Below, one piece after another: positions 12,449-25,100 of a stretch of DNA of 64,000 nt. A model generated the notes under the pieces. The model ran no database searches, was not told the origin of the DNA, and saw only the letters and a program-made list of their open reading frames with translations. This DNA is from Grammothele lineata (Eukaryota; Basidiomycota; Agaricomycetes; Polyporales; Polyporaceae), in contig NDFF03000381.1 of NCBI GenBank assembly GCA_002150815.3, forward strand, positions 558,001 to 622,000, given 5' to 3'. Made by a program: the position numbers and the translations under genes. Numbering within the stretch: the first letter of the stretch is position 1; the number at the start of each line of letters is the position of its first letter.

Positions 12449-13804
12449 TTACGGCTGTCCGGGTTCCAACGAGGCGATCCATCTCGATGCGAACTCAAAT
12501 CCCTCGCTTTTCTCCGGTTCATGCCAGAAATGGCACATCGGGACATGCGTGCCCGTCTCGAGTTCCTTGTACGCAAGAGAATCTGCACCGTTGTCAGCGA
12601 CGATACGATCCCGAAGGGTGCGCATGGGGTCGACGGTGATCTCGGCCGCTCCGACGATCATGCAAGTTGGGGGTAGGTTCTTGAAGGTGCCTTCGGGATG
12701 GAGTAGGCGCAGTGAACCGGGTGAGATCCACGAGTTCTCCCACGCCGCCGAAGGGGGAAGGTTGCCGACCATGGAGCGTGTCGCGAAGCCGGCGAGGAAG
12801 GAGTGTACCATATCCGTGTCCGTATTGCGCTCGAACGCGCCGCCAATCCCGACGTGCGTGAAGCCCCAGTCAGCCGTCGGGGAAAGGATGAGCTGTCCGC
12901 GGGGCGAGGGAAGTCCAGGGAGGTTCATCTGCGCTATGTAGCGCGTGAGCTGGAAAGCGAGGTTGCCGCCCGCGGACTCGCCCATGATGAGAATGTTTTG
13001 AGGCTCGAAGCCGAGGTCTTTGATCAGATACTTGTACGCCGCCACGCAATCGACGAGCGCCGCAGGGAACGCACCCTGCGCGGGGAGCGGGGTGCTCCAC
13101 GAGAGGCGGTACTCCGGCTGAAAGATGCGCGGATAGTCCTTGACCCAGTCCAGCATTTGGCGACAGATGTACGCGCTAGAGAAGGAGGGGTGCGCCGAAC
13201 CCAACTAGGTAAAACATGTGAGTATGGCCCAACAAGGGTGGCAGATTGTAGCGCGTAGCACTTACAACGAACCCTCCACCTGTAAATGAAAAGACGCGTT
13301 AGTATGGGACTGCGTACGAAGTCCAGATGAAAGTTTACCATGACAGGAAAGGATGACCTTCTCGCCTGGCTCTGCCTTCTGACCGACCTCGCCGTTAGGA
13401 CCCCTCTTCCCGAACCAGTACCCGGCTCTGCGCTCTGCCTCAACACCATTGATGCGCGCACACTCTGCGACTTCGCCGACAACCAATTCCGGAGCGGGCT
13501 CCACCCACACGAGCCCCGTCTCGTTTGCCTTGCCCTTCCGCTCGACATCTTCTGGGTCTACGCAGAACGGCCCGAAGGACGTTTGGAATGATGCGTCGAT
13601 CATGGTCCGGTATATCTTCACGAGGACCATGCGTCCCAGAGTCCATTTGACAGGACGCCATGATGGGAGCGCATAGCGGACGCTCCAGTACGGGATCCGG
13701 ACAAGGAGGAGCGAGAAGAGGAGATAGATGCAGTAGAGGGCTGTGAATGGCTGGCCGCGGTACTTGAAGAACAGTGAGCGAGGGGGTAGACCGTCGGCGT
13801 CCAT
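12449..13804 (-). CDS. Alpha/beta hydrolase fold-3 (hormone-sensitive-lipase-type esterase)
   Basis: Predicted carboxylesterase or deacetylase. Three exons (13804-13339, 13279-13266, 13204-12449) give 411 aa. A hydrophobic segment near residues 18-36 (ALYCIYLLFSLLLV) suggests an N-terminal membrane anchor, as in steryl-acetyl hydrolases. The oxyanion-hole motif HGGGFV is built across exon borders: CAT plus one base in exon 1, then a 14 nt microexon encoding GGFV. The nucleophile elbow is GESAGGN (Ser237). The likely acid lies in EITVDPM and the base is the His in GTHVPM. All catalytic elements are present. In its setting it could remove an acyl or acetyl group added by the neighbouring acyltransferase, but that is inference. 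It reads away from the adenylation gene. Confidence 0.88.
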
Positions 13805-15083
13805 AGCGTAGATGTCGGTCTCTTCGACCGGCGGAGAGGGTAAGGTCTAGGTTGAGAGGGCGAAAGGAAGACGGAAGGAAGAGCGAAGGTTGCAACGCTG
13901 CTGAGATGTCTGCTGGAGGGATGGCGGGGCCATACGGGACGGGGCAGTGATATCTAGTAACAGGAGATTTCCATACCCGAGGAGCATGGCTCAGAAGGCT
14001 GCTGATGCTGATGTCGAGGTCTTGTCCCTCGTGAGAGCTCTGCTGATCCTAGGATGACGAAATCGGGTCGCGTTCCTTCCGATGCCGCGAGAACAGTGGT
14101 AGAGCATGGCGAGAAGTGGAAGAATTCGGGGAACGAGAACAGAAATGCTGCTCAGTGGACACCGAACTTGAGATTGCTTCAGGTTGACCCGGAGGTAGTG
14201 AATGGTAGCGCAGTATTCGCGCGTGGCGGAGACTACGGGCGCTTCCCGGTGGGTGCGCACGTTGATGGACCCCTGGCACCGCGAAGCACATGCAGCAGGG
14301 TCCTCTCCGGCCCGGGGTCGACCTTGCCAGTCCCCGACCGTGGCCGACGTGCTTGACCAGACGCCGCGGCGGTCCCAGCGCAAATCAGCGTAACCCCTGC
14401 TCTCAGCAGGCTCAAGCTTAACTCTTCGCGGTCCGGATACAATACTCGTATTAGACGGCTAATACCCACTGTCTTTGTGGCATCGAGCCGCGAGTCGGCA
14501 CATACACTACCACATGCTCCTCCCCGGTCGACCTCTGTCTTCTGAACCAGCGTATGTCCCTTGATGCAATTTCAGGGGACATCATCGGTTGTCATCTTTG
14601 TCCAAGCTCTTGCTCGGGGACGGAGCAGCCCCTTGCACGTTGGAACTTGGCCCCTCACCCGTCGACGGGCACGCGGGTCAAGATAAGGTAGGCCTGCGCC
14701 CTAAGTTAGTTATTCTGGTGATGCTGATTTTGATCTACCTTCCAAAAGCCCTCACCGGAACATTCTCTCTTCCTCCCACAAACAGTGATGTGAGCCTGCA
14801 AGCCAAATCACGGTACGGAGCTGTGCTGGCGGCACCCGAGCCCACGCCGCTGGTGGACGAGTGTTCGCCAGCGTCATTCTATTGGATGCACGCCCTGATC
14901 CGTGCGGCCGACCCTCAGAGCCTTTCGTCTAATAAATATATGTTCCACTCCCGCAGCCTCGTCGCCCCTCCGCTTCGTCCGCGCCTCGCGTCGCGTTCGC
15001 CACCTTTCCCCGCGCTTACAACCCGCGCACTTCCTCTCCCTTTGACAGCCCGGCGCACACTCTTCCTTTTTTAGATCTTTACC
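13805..15083. promoter_or_regulatory. Divergent intergenic region between hydrolase and adenylation gene
   Basis: Holds the 5' regions of the hydrolase (leftward) and the adenylation gene (rightward). An AT-rich TATA-like AATAAATATATG at 14931-14942 lies 142 bp before the adenylation ATG, followed by a pyrimidine-rich leader. Open frames here (for example 14589-15074) are low-complexity or shadow-like and I do not call them genes. Confidence 0.45.
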
Positions 15084-17258
15084 ATGGCCCCTGCACTCCT
15101 TACCGACCTCCCTCTCGAGGTGACTATCATTCGCTCGCCCACTGCGACGAAGCTCGCGACGGTCCTCTCTCCTATCACCACCAAGTCGCTTTCATCATTC
15201 GGCTGCTCGGCGTCGGGGAAGCCTACGCTCTCTCCGGACTCTCTCCAAGTCTCTGTTGATGTCATCCCCGCGCGGAGCCCAAGCCCCCCTACCCTCCTGG
15301 AACCGTCGCTGAGCTTCGGCGCCGCGCTGCCCACTGCGTTTATCGCCGTGCACCACGCCTTCCGCTACCATGCTATCACGCAGCCGCATACCGTCGCCGC
15401 CGAGCACCTTGGTGAACGCATCACGTACGCCGAGCTCGACGTCGCGTCTCAGCGCCTTGCTGCGCGTCTGCGCGCCATGGGCGTGCGTCCGGGCGTGAGC
15501 GTGTGCCTACTCGTCAAGCGCAGCATTGGCATGGTCGTCGGCATCCTCGCTGTCCTGAAGGCGGGCGGTACCTACGTTCCTCTCGACGGCGGCGTGGCTA
15601 CGGACGGCATTCTGGGTCACGTCCTCGGCGACGCGAAACCGCTCGTAGTGCTCGCGTCGAAACCCTTCGTTGGGCGGCCAGCGCAGCACGGGCACCACAC
15701 TGTGATTTGCCTAGAGGATGCTTTACGGACGACGCAAGCAACGACTCAGGCAGCCCTCATCGTATCGGATATGACCGAGCCTGACGACGTCGCTTATATT
15801 ATTTACACTTCTGGTATGTGTGCAACAAATGCTTTCGAGTATGCGTGCGGTTGCTGACCATAGTACAGGTACGACTGGTAAACCTAAAGGCGTTATGGTG
15901 ACCCACCGCAATGTCACGAACTGTGTGTCTTGTCTTGGCTAGCGCAATGGGCACGCTCGCTGACTAGTCTAACAGTGCTCTGCCACAAACCCGGCAATGT
16001 TGGCATGCGTCCTGGGATGCGCGTCGCGCAGTTACTCAACGTCGCGTTCGACATGTGCGCCTGGGAGGTTCTCGGGAGCCTCATCAACGGCTGCACGATT
16101 GTCCTCCGCGGCTCAAAGGCGGAGGACTGGAGGAAGTGTCTGTCTTCGGTCGACGTCGTTATCTCCACGCCATCGATCCTTGCCGCGTACGACCCGGTAG
16201 ACTTCCCGAACATCCGCGTCGCCGCGACCGCCGGAGAGCCGTGCTCTGTCGCGCTCGCGGATCGCTGGGCTCGAGCGGGTGTCGCATTCCACAACTGCTG
16301 TGGCCCAACAGAGGTGCGTTGATTTTCACGAACGACCATGGAACAGATTACTCACGGGAGCGTTGCACTCTACAGACGACGATCGTTAACACCGTCCACC
16401 GACACATCCCGGACACGCCCCTTACTATTGGGCGCCCCACGCCCAACAACAGCGTCTACGTACTCGACGATGACTTGCAACCTGTTCCACTTGGCGAGGT
16501 CGGCGTGATGTGGGCGGGAGGGCTCTGCGTCTCTGCGGGTTACGTCAACCTCCCGGAGCTCACGGATTCGCGCTACAAACCCGATCCGTTTGAGGAAGGG
16601 TATGTCCCATAAACCACATTCACTGTTCGCAGCGCGGGGCTAATTGTGATTGATGCGCGCATCATCGTCCGTGGGCTTCTTCCCCTTCGCCGTCGAATCT
16701 CCATCTGCGAACTTTACAGGGGCATCATGTTTAACACCGGCGATCTAGGGCGTATGCTGCCCGATGGGAGCCTGGAGCACTTCGGCCGGGTGGACGACCA
16801 AGTCAAGATCAAGGTTAGTCGTACGGGCCATGCTTCTCGTGTTTAGAAGCTCGTCTCTTTGACAAGCGTGGGGACCGAATGGACGCTGACTGTGACATCA
16901 CTCTCCTGCAGGGCTTCCGCGTTGAGCTTGATGGCGTCACTGCGGTCCTGTCTGCTGCGCCCGGGGTTAACATGGCCGTCGCGCTCCTCGTCGAGCAGGA
17001 GCTCGTTGCCTTCGTCGAGCCGCAGGAGGTGTGCCTCGACACCGTACGCGCAGAGTGTGGCAAGCTCTTGCCGTATTATGCCGTGCCGACCAAGGTGTGC
17101 GCGCTGCCCCAGTTGCCCATGACACCGTACGTTTTCACCGAGTCCTGCCGTTGCTTGAGTCGTGATAGCTGACGTATGCGACTTGCAGAAACGGCAAGGT
17201 GGACAAACGACTCCTACGGCAGATGGCGTCCGACCGTCTTCACTCCCATTCTCCGTAA
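15084..17258 (+). CDS. Stand-alone NRPS-type adenylation enzyme
   Basis: AMP-forming ligase of the amino-acid adenylation type. Seven exons (15084-15813, 15869-15922, 15976-16313, 16376-16599, 16720-16813, 16912-17126, 17189-17258) join in phase to 574 aa. Core motifs in order: [18 protein letters not shown] (A2), [12 protein letters not shown] (A3), [10 protein letters not shown] (A4), GPTETT (A5), NTGDLGR (A7), [16 protein letters not shown] (A8), NGKVDKR with the A10 Lys. The pocket Asp235 is present (FD in A4), so an alpha-amino acid is plausible. By eye alignment to GrsA the code reads roughly D-M-W-S-A-A-C-I-V. The protein ends 12 residues after the A10 Lys: no carrier, condensation or reductase domain follows. 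The first 75 residues are a Ser/Pro/Thr-rich extension without known function. The acyl acceptor is unknown. Confidence 0.9.
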
Positions 17259-19122
17259 CGGCTCCGCTTCTGAGCTTAGGATATACACTTGGGATGCATC
17301 GTTACAACTACGGACTTTATATTGTTCTAACTTATCTTCGTCGCCGCGCATTTGTAGTCTTATAACCTATTCACATCTGTAACACTCTCTGGAACCTCTC
17401 CTTTGGCTCTTCTGTTATACTAGAGAATCTATGTGGCATACCCGTCGTTGGCTGTCTCGTCTTTCTGTACTCTCTCATTTCCTACACCTTAATCCAATAG
17501 ACATGTCCCACTACACTTGATACCATTCTCGAACTCTAGTGTCTAAGGTGCTCAGATTGACCCTCGACGAAAGGAGTAGTCGGATGTCGACATGCATTTA
17601 TTTGCAAACAATAGCCCCATGAGCGATGGAATCAGCAATGACTCAAAGGCTTCACACGCACGCCGGCCTGCGATTCCCCTCCAAACAGGGCCCCGAAAAC
17701 ACAGCATTATCTCGGCCGGCGGTGAGCGCGTTTCCTAAGGACGGTAAGCCAAGATTGGCGGACGCGCTGTGCCGTATCCACATGGTTCTGGGATTGGCGG
17801 CGTGTTGGTGGCGCCGCGGGCGAGGCTCTCGTCCTAGCCCCAGAGGACGATCTGGGCATGTGTTGGCGGTGCGACCGAATGAGATGGCTTGGTGGATTTT
17901 AGACTAGCTGTGGACCAAGAAAGGATTCAAACGTGCCCTGGGATGTTGAGCACGAAACGCGATCAGTGATTGGAGTTTTTACACATAGCGCAGACCAACG
18001 CCATGGGCAAATATTGTGCGGCCCTTCTGCATTGAAACAATGCGATGAGGGCGGTCCTGTGTAAGGTCGAGATCATCAGTACTCGCCCCGCAAAGTATCT
18101 GAACGCTGAGGAGGCTGAGGGCAAGCCTGGGGAGTGGGGCACCTTGAAGTCCACCCTAGACAATGGCTGGCAGCGACACGCGACAGTATCACGAGGGTAT
18201 TCACCCGGCACTCATGGGGTCGCTTAGATGCAAAGGAGTTCGTATCTCAGTACGGCGCAGCGCTGCATCCGACGAGGAACGAGAAAGGCCACATCAGAGT
18301 TTGGCTGCAGCGCGGGGTGGGGAGACGGACCCCGGATACCGAGCGAGCCTTGTTACTGATGTGACGGCGTCGATCCGTCCCGAGGGAACGGAACGGGGCT
18401 GTTGGCGCCCATGACGCGTGACCGGCGATCGTCGCGGATGCTGAGCCTAGCAAGCGCTGGTGGGCTCGGAGAGGTCCTCACCCACGTTCAGGCTCGTTCC
18501 TGGACTCCATAGCAGGTCGGCCGGACTGCCCGCCCATCTCCAGGGATGCAGTCGTTCGTTGGAGACACACTGCCCCCCCTCCCGCATGGCGTTCGCTGCT
18601 TCTTGACTCACGGTCACTTTTGTGCCTCCCACAAAAGTATTACCAGCCTTCTTCAGCGAGCGTCGACGCCGCCGGCATACAGAGAGAAAGGTTGAGCACC
18701 AGCAGAATTCCAGCCAACGGTTTTCCGAACGCCAGTCATATCAGACCAAGAACAGCACCTGATTGCGCCACGAAATCACCATTGCTTAGCGCTACTCCAC
18801 GGCCGGTATCTGCGTTGGTCTGAACATTCTCCCTGTTCATCTTTGGCCATTCGCTCACATCCTGTGCCCCTCGCACCCGCATGTTCCATCATAACTTCCC
18901 AGAACATCAACCGGCCATCAGCCATCTTTGTCCGACTTGTCCCCTCAACCTAACACGCCTCGCCTTTTTGGGTACCGCCTTCAACCCCCTCCCTGCTCTC
19001 CAGCGCCATTACTTAAAGGCACAATCATCGCCATCCTCCCGCTCTCTTTGCCCAGAGCCTCCCCTCCTCTGCCCATCCGCCTCCACGCCAACTTTTCGTT
19101 CGTTCTTTACGGCCTTTTCACA
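17259..19122. other. Intergenic region without a supported gene
   Basis: About 1.9 kb. The first 200 bp are the 3' region of the adenylation gene. The last about 300 bp (18830-19122) are strongly C/T-rich and should be the promoter and leader of the membrane-protein gene; a CTTAAAGG stretch lies about 110 bp before its ATG. Short open frames in between show no family signal. Confidence 0.5.
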
Positions 19123-20506
19123 ATGTCCTCTACCAACGCCACCGCCTCCACTGGGTCCTCTTCCGACCAAGCTGCCGCGATCGCCGCGATGCTAGCCGCG
19201 CTTCCGCCACTCGATCGCATGGCCTTGATCTCGATTTGGATTGAGACCATTCTTTATGGTGCGCTACGCCAACCGGCTTAATATCACTTCCATCCCACTA
19301 ACTCCCTCCCGACTTGCTAGGCATCAAGTACGCTACGTTTAGGCTATCTACGTCTTCTCTCTCTAGCTAACGAGATCCCCTCTAGCCTGGTGGTCTTCTT
19401 CGGTGCCATCTATGTACTCGCCTTCAAGCAGAGGCGGGGAAACTCCGTTCAGTCGTACGTTGTACATCTTATTAGTTACACGCCCGGTTGTCTCACAATA
19501 TGACGCAGGTATCTGCTACTCGCAGCGATCATACTGTTCGGATTCTCTACAGCTCACGTCGCCGTGTCTCTGCGCCAGCTCATTGAGGCACTCACCGACA
19601 AGGCCATCACATCTGTCCCCGGCGGATCTATCCTGTACTTCTTGAACCAGCAACTCACACTCGTCTTTGCCGGTCAAGTCCTCTACGCTCTCAACGTGCG
19701 TCGAATCAACTTCGTAGTAACTACCAAGTCTGATTCATCTTTTCTTAGGTTCTTGTTCAAGATCTTGTTCTTATCTGGCGGTTGTACGCCGTCTGGGGTG
19801 GTGATTGGAAAGTCGCAGTTCTTCCTGTATGTTCGGTTTTTACTTTGTTCACGGTCCATACTGAACCATATGCCATAGGTTATCATGGAATGTCTCCACA
19901 CCGGTATTGCTCTCTACACCGTCTCCCAGTACTACAACGGCACTTCCCTCGAGGACCCGATCGTTCGCAAGTGGGGTCTTGCGTCGTGGTCCCTCGACCT
20001 TATCATCAACATCGTCGTGACCTGCTTGATTGCGGGCAAGATCTGGTGGGCAGGTCGTGGTACCGTCGGCGCGCGGGGTCACAACGCGTACCTCGGCGTG
20101 GTGTACACGATCCTCGAGTCTGGTGGCCTCTTCACCGGCGCGACGCTCATCCTGTTCATCCTGTACATCAACACCTCAACTGGTCTTGACGCGCTCGTCG
20201 GTGTTAACGTCGTCGTTCAGCTTGCGGTACGTGCCTGCGTGGCTCAGTATTCGTGGGATGATTCTTACCAGGATAATTGCGCAGACGCTCTCACCACTCC
20301 TCATCGTCGCCCGCGTCGGCCTCGGCCTTACCCACGGCAATATGAGCTCGCAGATCTCGAACCACGCGACTGCTCAGCTCAGCACCGCTCGTTTCGGCAC
20401 CGAGTCGAACACGCTCCGCGTCGACATTCATCGCTCGGCCGTCTCCGATTACGACAGCCTCGGCAAGGAGGCGTACGCCATGCGCGGCATGAAGCAGGAT
20501 CTCTAG
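19123..20506 (+). CDS. Seven-transmembrane protein, basidiomycete lineage family
   Basis: Integral membrane protein of about 347 aa with seven hydrophobic helices. Exons: 19123-19258; a 7 nt microexon 19321-19327; 19386 onward; then further exons to 20226; last 20285-20506. Helices read for example NLVVFFGAIYVLAF, YLLLAAIILFGFSTAHV, QDLVLIWRLYAVW, WSLDLIINIVVTCLIAGKIW, LFTGATLILFILYI and TLSPLLIVARVGLGL. The QDLxLIWRLYxVW signature in helix 3-4 is shared by a large Agaricomycete-specific family of unassigned receptors or transporters. Both ends are predicted outside the helical core: a Ser/Ala-rich N-terminus and a Ser-rich cytosolic-type tail. Without the 7 nt exon the reading phases of exons 1 and 3 do not match, so the microexon is required by frame. 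Function unknown; a sensor or exporter role near the metabolic genes is speculation. Confidence 0.8.
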
Positions 20507-22104
20507 ACGCCTTGCTACCCCGTCGTTCGGCGCGCTCGTGCCTACGATAATTGCAACGGCTAGCCTTGGACGTTTTGTGGTTCTTCCTTAGCCGCCGTCG
20601 GCTACCGGCCAGGGCGACCTTAAGGACCACTGCGCATAGAGCGACTCGCGTCCCCATGATCGTCGTTCTCCAAGACCGATGTATTCAAACCTAAATATTG
20701 CCTATCTATCCGCAGACTCATTCCGCGCTTTGCCACGCCTCGCGCCCGTTGGTCGTTCCGCGCCCGCGCGTTGTAAGTAGTTTATTATCCGCGCTCCTTT
20801 AGCGCTTATGCTGTACTTTATCACCAACGAACATTGCTTTGCCACTCTTGGTCCTTCCCAATCCTCCTCCACATTGTCGCTGACCACCTGTATCACACCC
20901 TCCTCCGCTCTTTGTCGCCGCATCTTCGCTTCGCTCTTTCGATCCACCATGCGCGCATACCCCCACACGCTTTAGTTCCTTAACTTATGAAAGGAAAACC
21001 GTACTGTGCATGCGGAGTGCTACCGTTGGCAGTGCCCGCGCATTACCGTCGCTATACTCCTGTCTGTAGCAGCTGTAGACTTACATTGGATCGTTGTGTC
21101 TCTATCTCTGGGCGTCATCTCGAATACATGAATATTTCTGGTCTTTTCGTATGAGGATTGTCTCCAGGGACCCTTTGGATTGGTGATGTGCAACACCAAA
21201 TGGCTGCGCCGTTCTGTGCCGTAAGACGCGATTTCTTACGTGTTTATCGTCGTCCGTACTTAAATTGCAAACGACGTGGCCACCGGTAAGGGCCGTCGCG
21301 GAAAGCTATCCTATACGTACCTATAGATTCCTGGTACTGTCAAACTTCAGATCTTCCGCTTCTGGGACTTGCCACTGGCTTATAATCCCCCAGGTGCGCG
21401 AGGAAATAAATATATCGTCCTGGACCGCCGGCGACTCTGCAAGTCGCTCATCCAGATAGTCGTTATATTGCGAACGTGCGCGGATACAGGTCTCTTCGAA
21501 GCGCATATGATACCGAAGCATAGTGTGTTTGCGAGAAATTTTCAAGAAGGCGATCAAAATGGTAGCTAGCAGCGATCGATTCGGATTCAAGGGACGAGAA
21601 GCATGTTGTAGATATCATAGCCATACGGTGGACGCCCAGGCGGCCTTCAAAATGCCAAGGAAGCGAGATGGAAGTGGGCGCCGCTCGTGGATATGATGAT
21701 GTGCCCACTGAGCCCGCCTTCGCAATCATTTTTACCAGTCTTGAGTTCATCCATAGCAACCTGACACGACGAGTCGTAAGGGACGTTGAGCAATTGACCA
21801 TATAGCGCATAAAGACTGCACTGTGCATAACGACGGCATGGAGTATAGTAGACAATCAGTAGCGTACTAGCAAGCATTCGTACCGTACAAATACAGCGTA
21901 TGTGTAGCAGCGGCTTCGTTGTGTCAGGAACCATAAATGATGTGCAGTCAGCGGACTATATCGTACTGCGTATCATACATTAAGGAAGGAAGAAATGAAT
22001 AATGGATGGCGAAATTTAGCAGTAAACCGGGGATCGCGTGGATCAGAAGGAGGTAACGAGTCGGACATCAACCAACGGCACAAAGGAACAGGAACGCTAG
22101 TTGG
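20507..22104. other. Intergenic region with weak open frames
   Basis: About 1.6 kb between the 7TM gene and the convergent BYE1-like gene. A minus-strand frame at 21321-21590 has protein-like composition (SQYNDYLDERLAE) but no recognised domain, so I do not call it. No repeats or RNA genes seen. Confidence 0.45.
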
Positions 22105-25100
22105 CTAGCCCCATTGCCGCTGCTGGTGCGCATCTCCGCCCCACCCACCAGGGCCGGACGAGTTCCGATTGCGGGGGCCGGTCGGCGGGGGCCCACCCCT
22201 CCCGCGTGGGCCACCTTTCTGCCAACGCCCACGTTCGCCACCACGAGCTCGTCCACGACCACGGAAGCCGCCGTTTCCGCCGGAATACGACCGATCACGA
22301 TCGAAGCGATCTCCGGGGCTGGAGCCATAAGATGGATGATTGTGACCATGGTTGTCCCCGTAAGAGGGCGGCATAGGGTTGTGCTGTTGCTGATGCGGAA
22401 CTCCATACGGAGGCGGCGCATACTGGTTTTGTGCGGGCCACGCCTGGTCTTGGGATGCTGGAGGGGGCGGCGGCGGCTGATGCGGCAGAGAAGCGTTGCT
22501 CCCAACGGAGGGCGCCACGCCGGTTTTGGCAAGAGTCTGCAGCATGAGCTGAATCTGCTCGGGTGTCAGTGACGCGACCCCTGCAGCGAGATTCGGATTA
22601 ACAGGGGGTTGGCCAGGCGGTGGTGGTGTGGCCGATGCATGCGGGAGAGGAAGAGTCGCGGAAAGACCAGGAACGGGCGAGTTGGAATGCGGGTGAGGGG
22701 GAGAATGCGCGGGGTATGGGTGTAGGCCAGAATGGGACGCCGAGCCCGAGTTGGAATGAGAAAGCTGAGGCATTGGATGCGAGATGCCTAGTTGCTGCAG
22801 CTGCGCTAAGTTAATGTTGGGAACAGGGGGTACTACTTGTGGAGGGCTGTTAATCGTCGGGGGAGAGGCTATGGCAACGGGTTGAGGCGGATTCACTGGT
22901 GCAACGAGCTTGCCTTTCGTAAGGACCCATATGCCAACGAGGTAGTCGAGAGAGCGTTCACGGGGAAGCTGAAGCTGGTCAAGTAGTTCCATGTATTCTG
23001 GAATGGGGTCTGTCGAGAGCAGAGGGATGATGTACAGCTCTCGACCCGGTGCATTCGCTTTCGGGTTGTGACCCCAAGGGAAGATAAGACCATGACGTCT
23101 GTAAAAGTTCGTTCCTCAGCAATGGAAGACAACAGAGTCGCATAACTACCCACCCTTTGGACAGCAAATGGCTTTTCAGCGCGTGGAAACCTGTCGAATC
23201 AGCGCTAGGAGCGGGGGAGAAGGCGACAGCGAGCAGCTCCTTCGATGGGTTCAGGCGAACTTGGGTGAGATACTGGGCAGACTTCTCCACGGGTACACGC
23301 CCATCAATTCTGAGCTCTTTAGCCGGGAAGAGCATCTGCCATAGTGGCGAGTCGTTTGCTAAAGTCTTCCCGCCCGTCTGGCGGGCAACGACGAAAACCT
23401 CTTGGGGCATCGCAGAATCCAGTGGCATGCTCAACTATAAGGGCGCAGTCAGTTCAGCCCGTGCTGGCAGAGAGCGGGGAAATACTTACAGTGCCACCCC
23501 AGACGGGATCTCGCTCATCGAATGCGACCTCGGGTGTCAGCTCCTTCGACTCCTGCATTTCCTGGTCCTGTCCCGAATCGTTGTTGCCCAAGAGCATGTC
23601 GAAGTCGTGATCATCCGCCTCCTCGCCACCGAGCTCCGTCTCCATCAGGTGGTCTTCGTCGGTCGGCTTCGAGGGCTCTTGGGCACCATCCTGATGCTTC
23701 GGTTCCGCGGATTCCTCGCCAGTGGGGGTCCAGAGTGCATTGAGATCAAACGAGGGGAGGTCCGGCTGGCTGCCCTTGGCCGCGAATGGCGAGATGCCCG
23801 CGGGGCGCGGGGTCACCGGAGTCAGAGGCGACGGCGTAGGCTGCGACGGACCACTGTGCTTGATCTTTGGCTGTGGCAGCGAAAGCGTCGGGGCGTCCTC
23901 GCCGAACGGAGTAGGGAGGCTGTCGACGGGCGTCATCGCGACCTCCCCGGACGGGTCCTCGTCGATGTTGATGAGGTCCGCGAGGTTCAGCTCGCCCTCG
24001 GCCGACGGGACCGCGAAGTCCGACGCGGACGGCACGAACAGCGGGCGCACCGGAGAGGCGGAGGCGGAGGCGGCGGCGGGGTCCACGGCGTGCGCGGGGA
24101 CGGGGGGCGGCGCGCCCCACGTGGCGGACGTCGGGGTGGGCGGCATGCCGCCGACGGGGGACTCGGGCGGGGCGGAGCCCTGGGACTGGGCACGCTGCGC
24201 CTGGAGGCGGAGGCGGGCGAGGCGCTCGCGCTCGATGCGCTCCTCCTCTTCTTCTTCGCGCTCGCGCTCGGCCTCACGCTGGCCGGCGCCGGTGACGTCC
24301 TCGATGTCCTGCAGGCCCTTGTGCGTGAGCTTGGCGCGGGGCACGGTAGTCTTCTTGAGGATGGAGTGCGCGAGCGCCTCCTCCTCCAGCTTTCGAATCG
24401 ACTGCTTTTCCTCCTCGCTCGCGAGGTCGGTCGAGGACATCGTGGAGAGCTCTTTCGGAGAAATACGGGACGAGGCTATGCGCATGTGAAGAGTTACACG
24501 ATCGGCTTTGCTCAGATTAAAAGTAAGCATCCGGAACCGCTCCCTGTGGCAATGGGTGATCAGTAGGGAGCTATTGCACGGCAAGGATGAAACGACGTAC
24601 TTGTACTTTCCAGCAACGATTCGCTTCCCTTGCTCGCCAGACTCAGAGTACAGGTCAAACATACACTGCTCTAGATCGACGCCGAACTGCTGCGCTCTCG
24701 CTTTCAACTGCTCCTTCTCATCGTCAGACAATTCTTCCGGCTTCTTGGAAGGCTGAAGCAGGGTAGCGGGTATTGCGGCATCCGCTCCCTCCTGTTCGAA
24801 GAATGGATATCGGGTAAAGATTTTGCAGAAGAGCTCTTGCAACTTCGTCAAACAATACTTGCGAGCCGGGTCTTCCCCCGAAGTAGACTCCGCACGGGCC
24901 CTCTTGGGCGGAGGGAGAGGCTGCGCAGACGACGAATTCTTCCGCTTTGCGTGACTGACAGGCATTGGCGAGGCCTGCTTGGGAGACGACTGCTTGGGCA
25001 CTGGGCCACTCGCCTTACGCAGACGTTTCGGACTCGTTGAGCGATGAGACTCGTCAGAGTCGGAATCACCAGGTTGGTATGCCTTCGCGCGTTGCTGATA

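Noticed and set aside
14589..15074. 161-codon plus frame just before the adenylation gene
   Set aside because: Composition matches a pyrimidine-rich leader, and it ends right before the real start.
21321..21590. Protein-like minus-strand frame in the gap after the 7TM gene
   Set aside because: Short, no homologue recognised, and no upstream exon that joins in phase.
23157..24566. 469-codon plus-strand open frame
   Set aside because: It is antisense to the BYE1-like gene, low-complexity, and explained by GC-rich codon use on the other strand.
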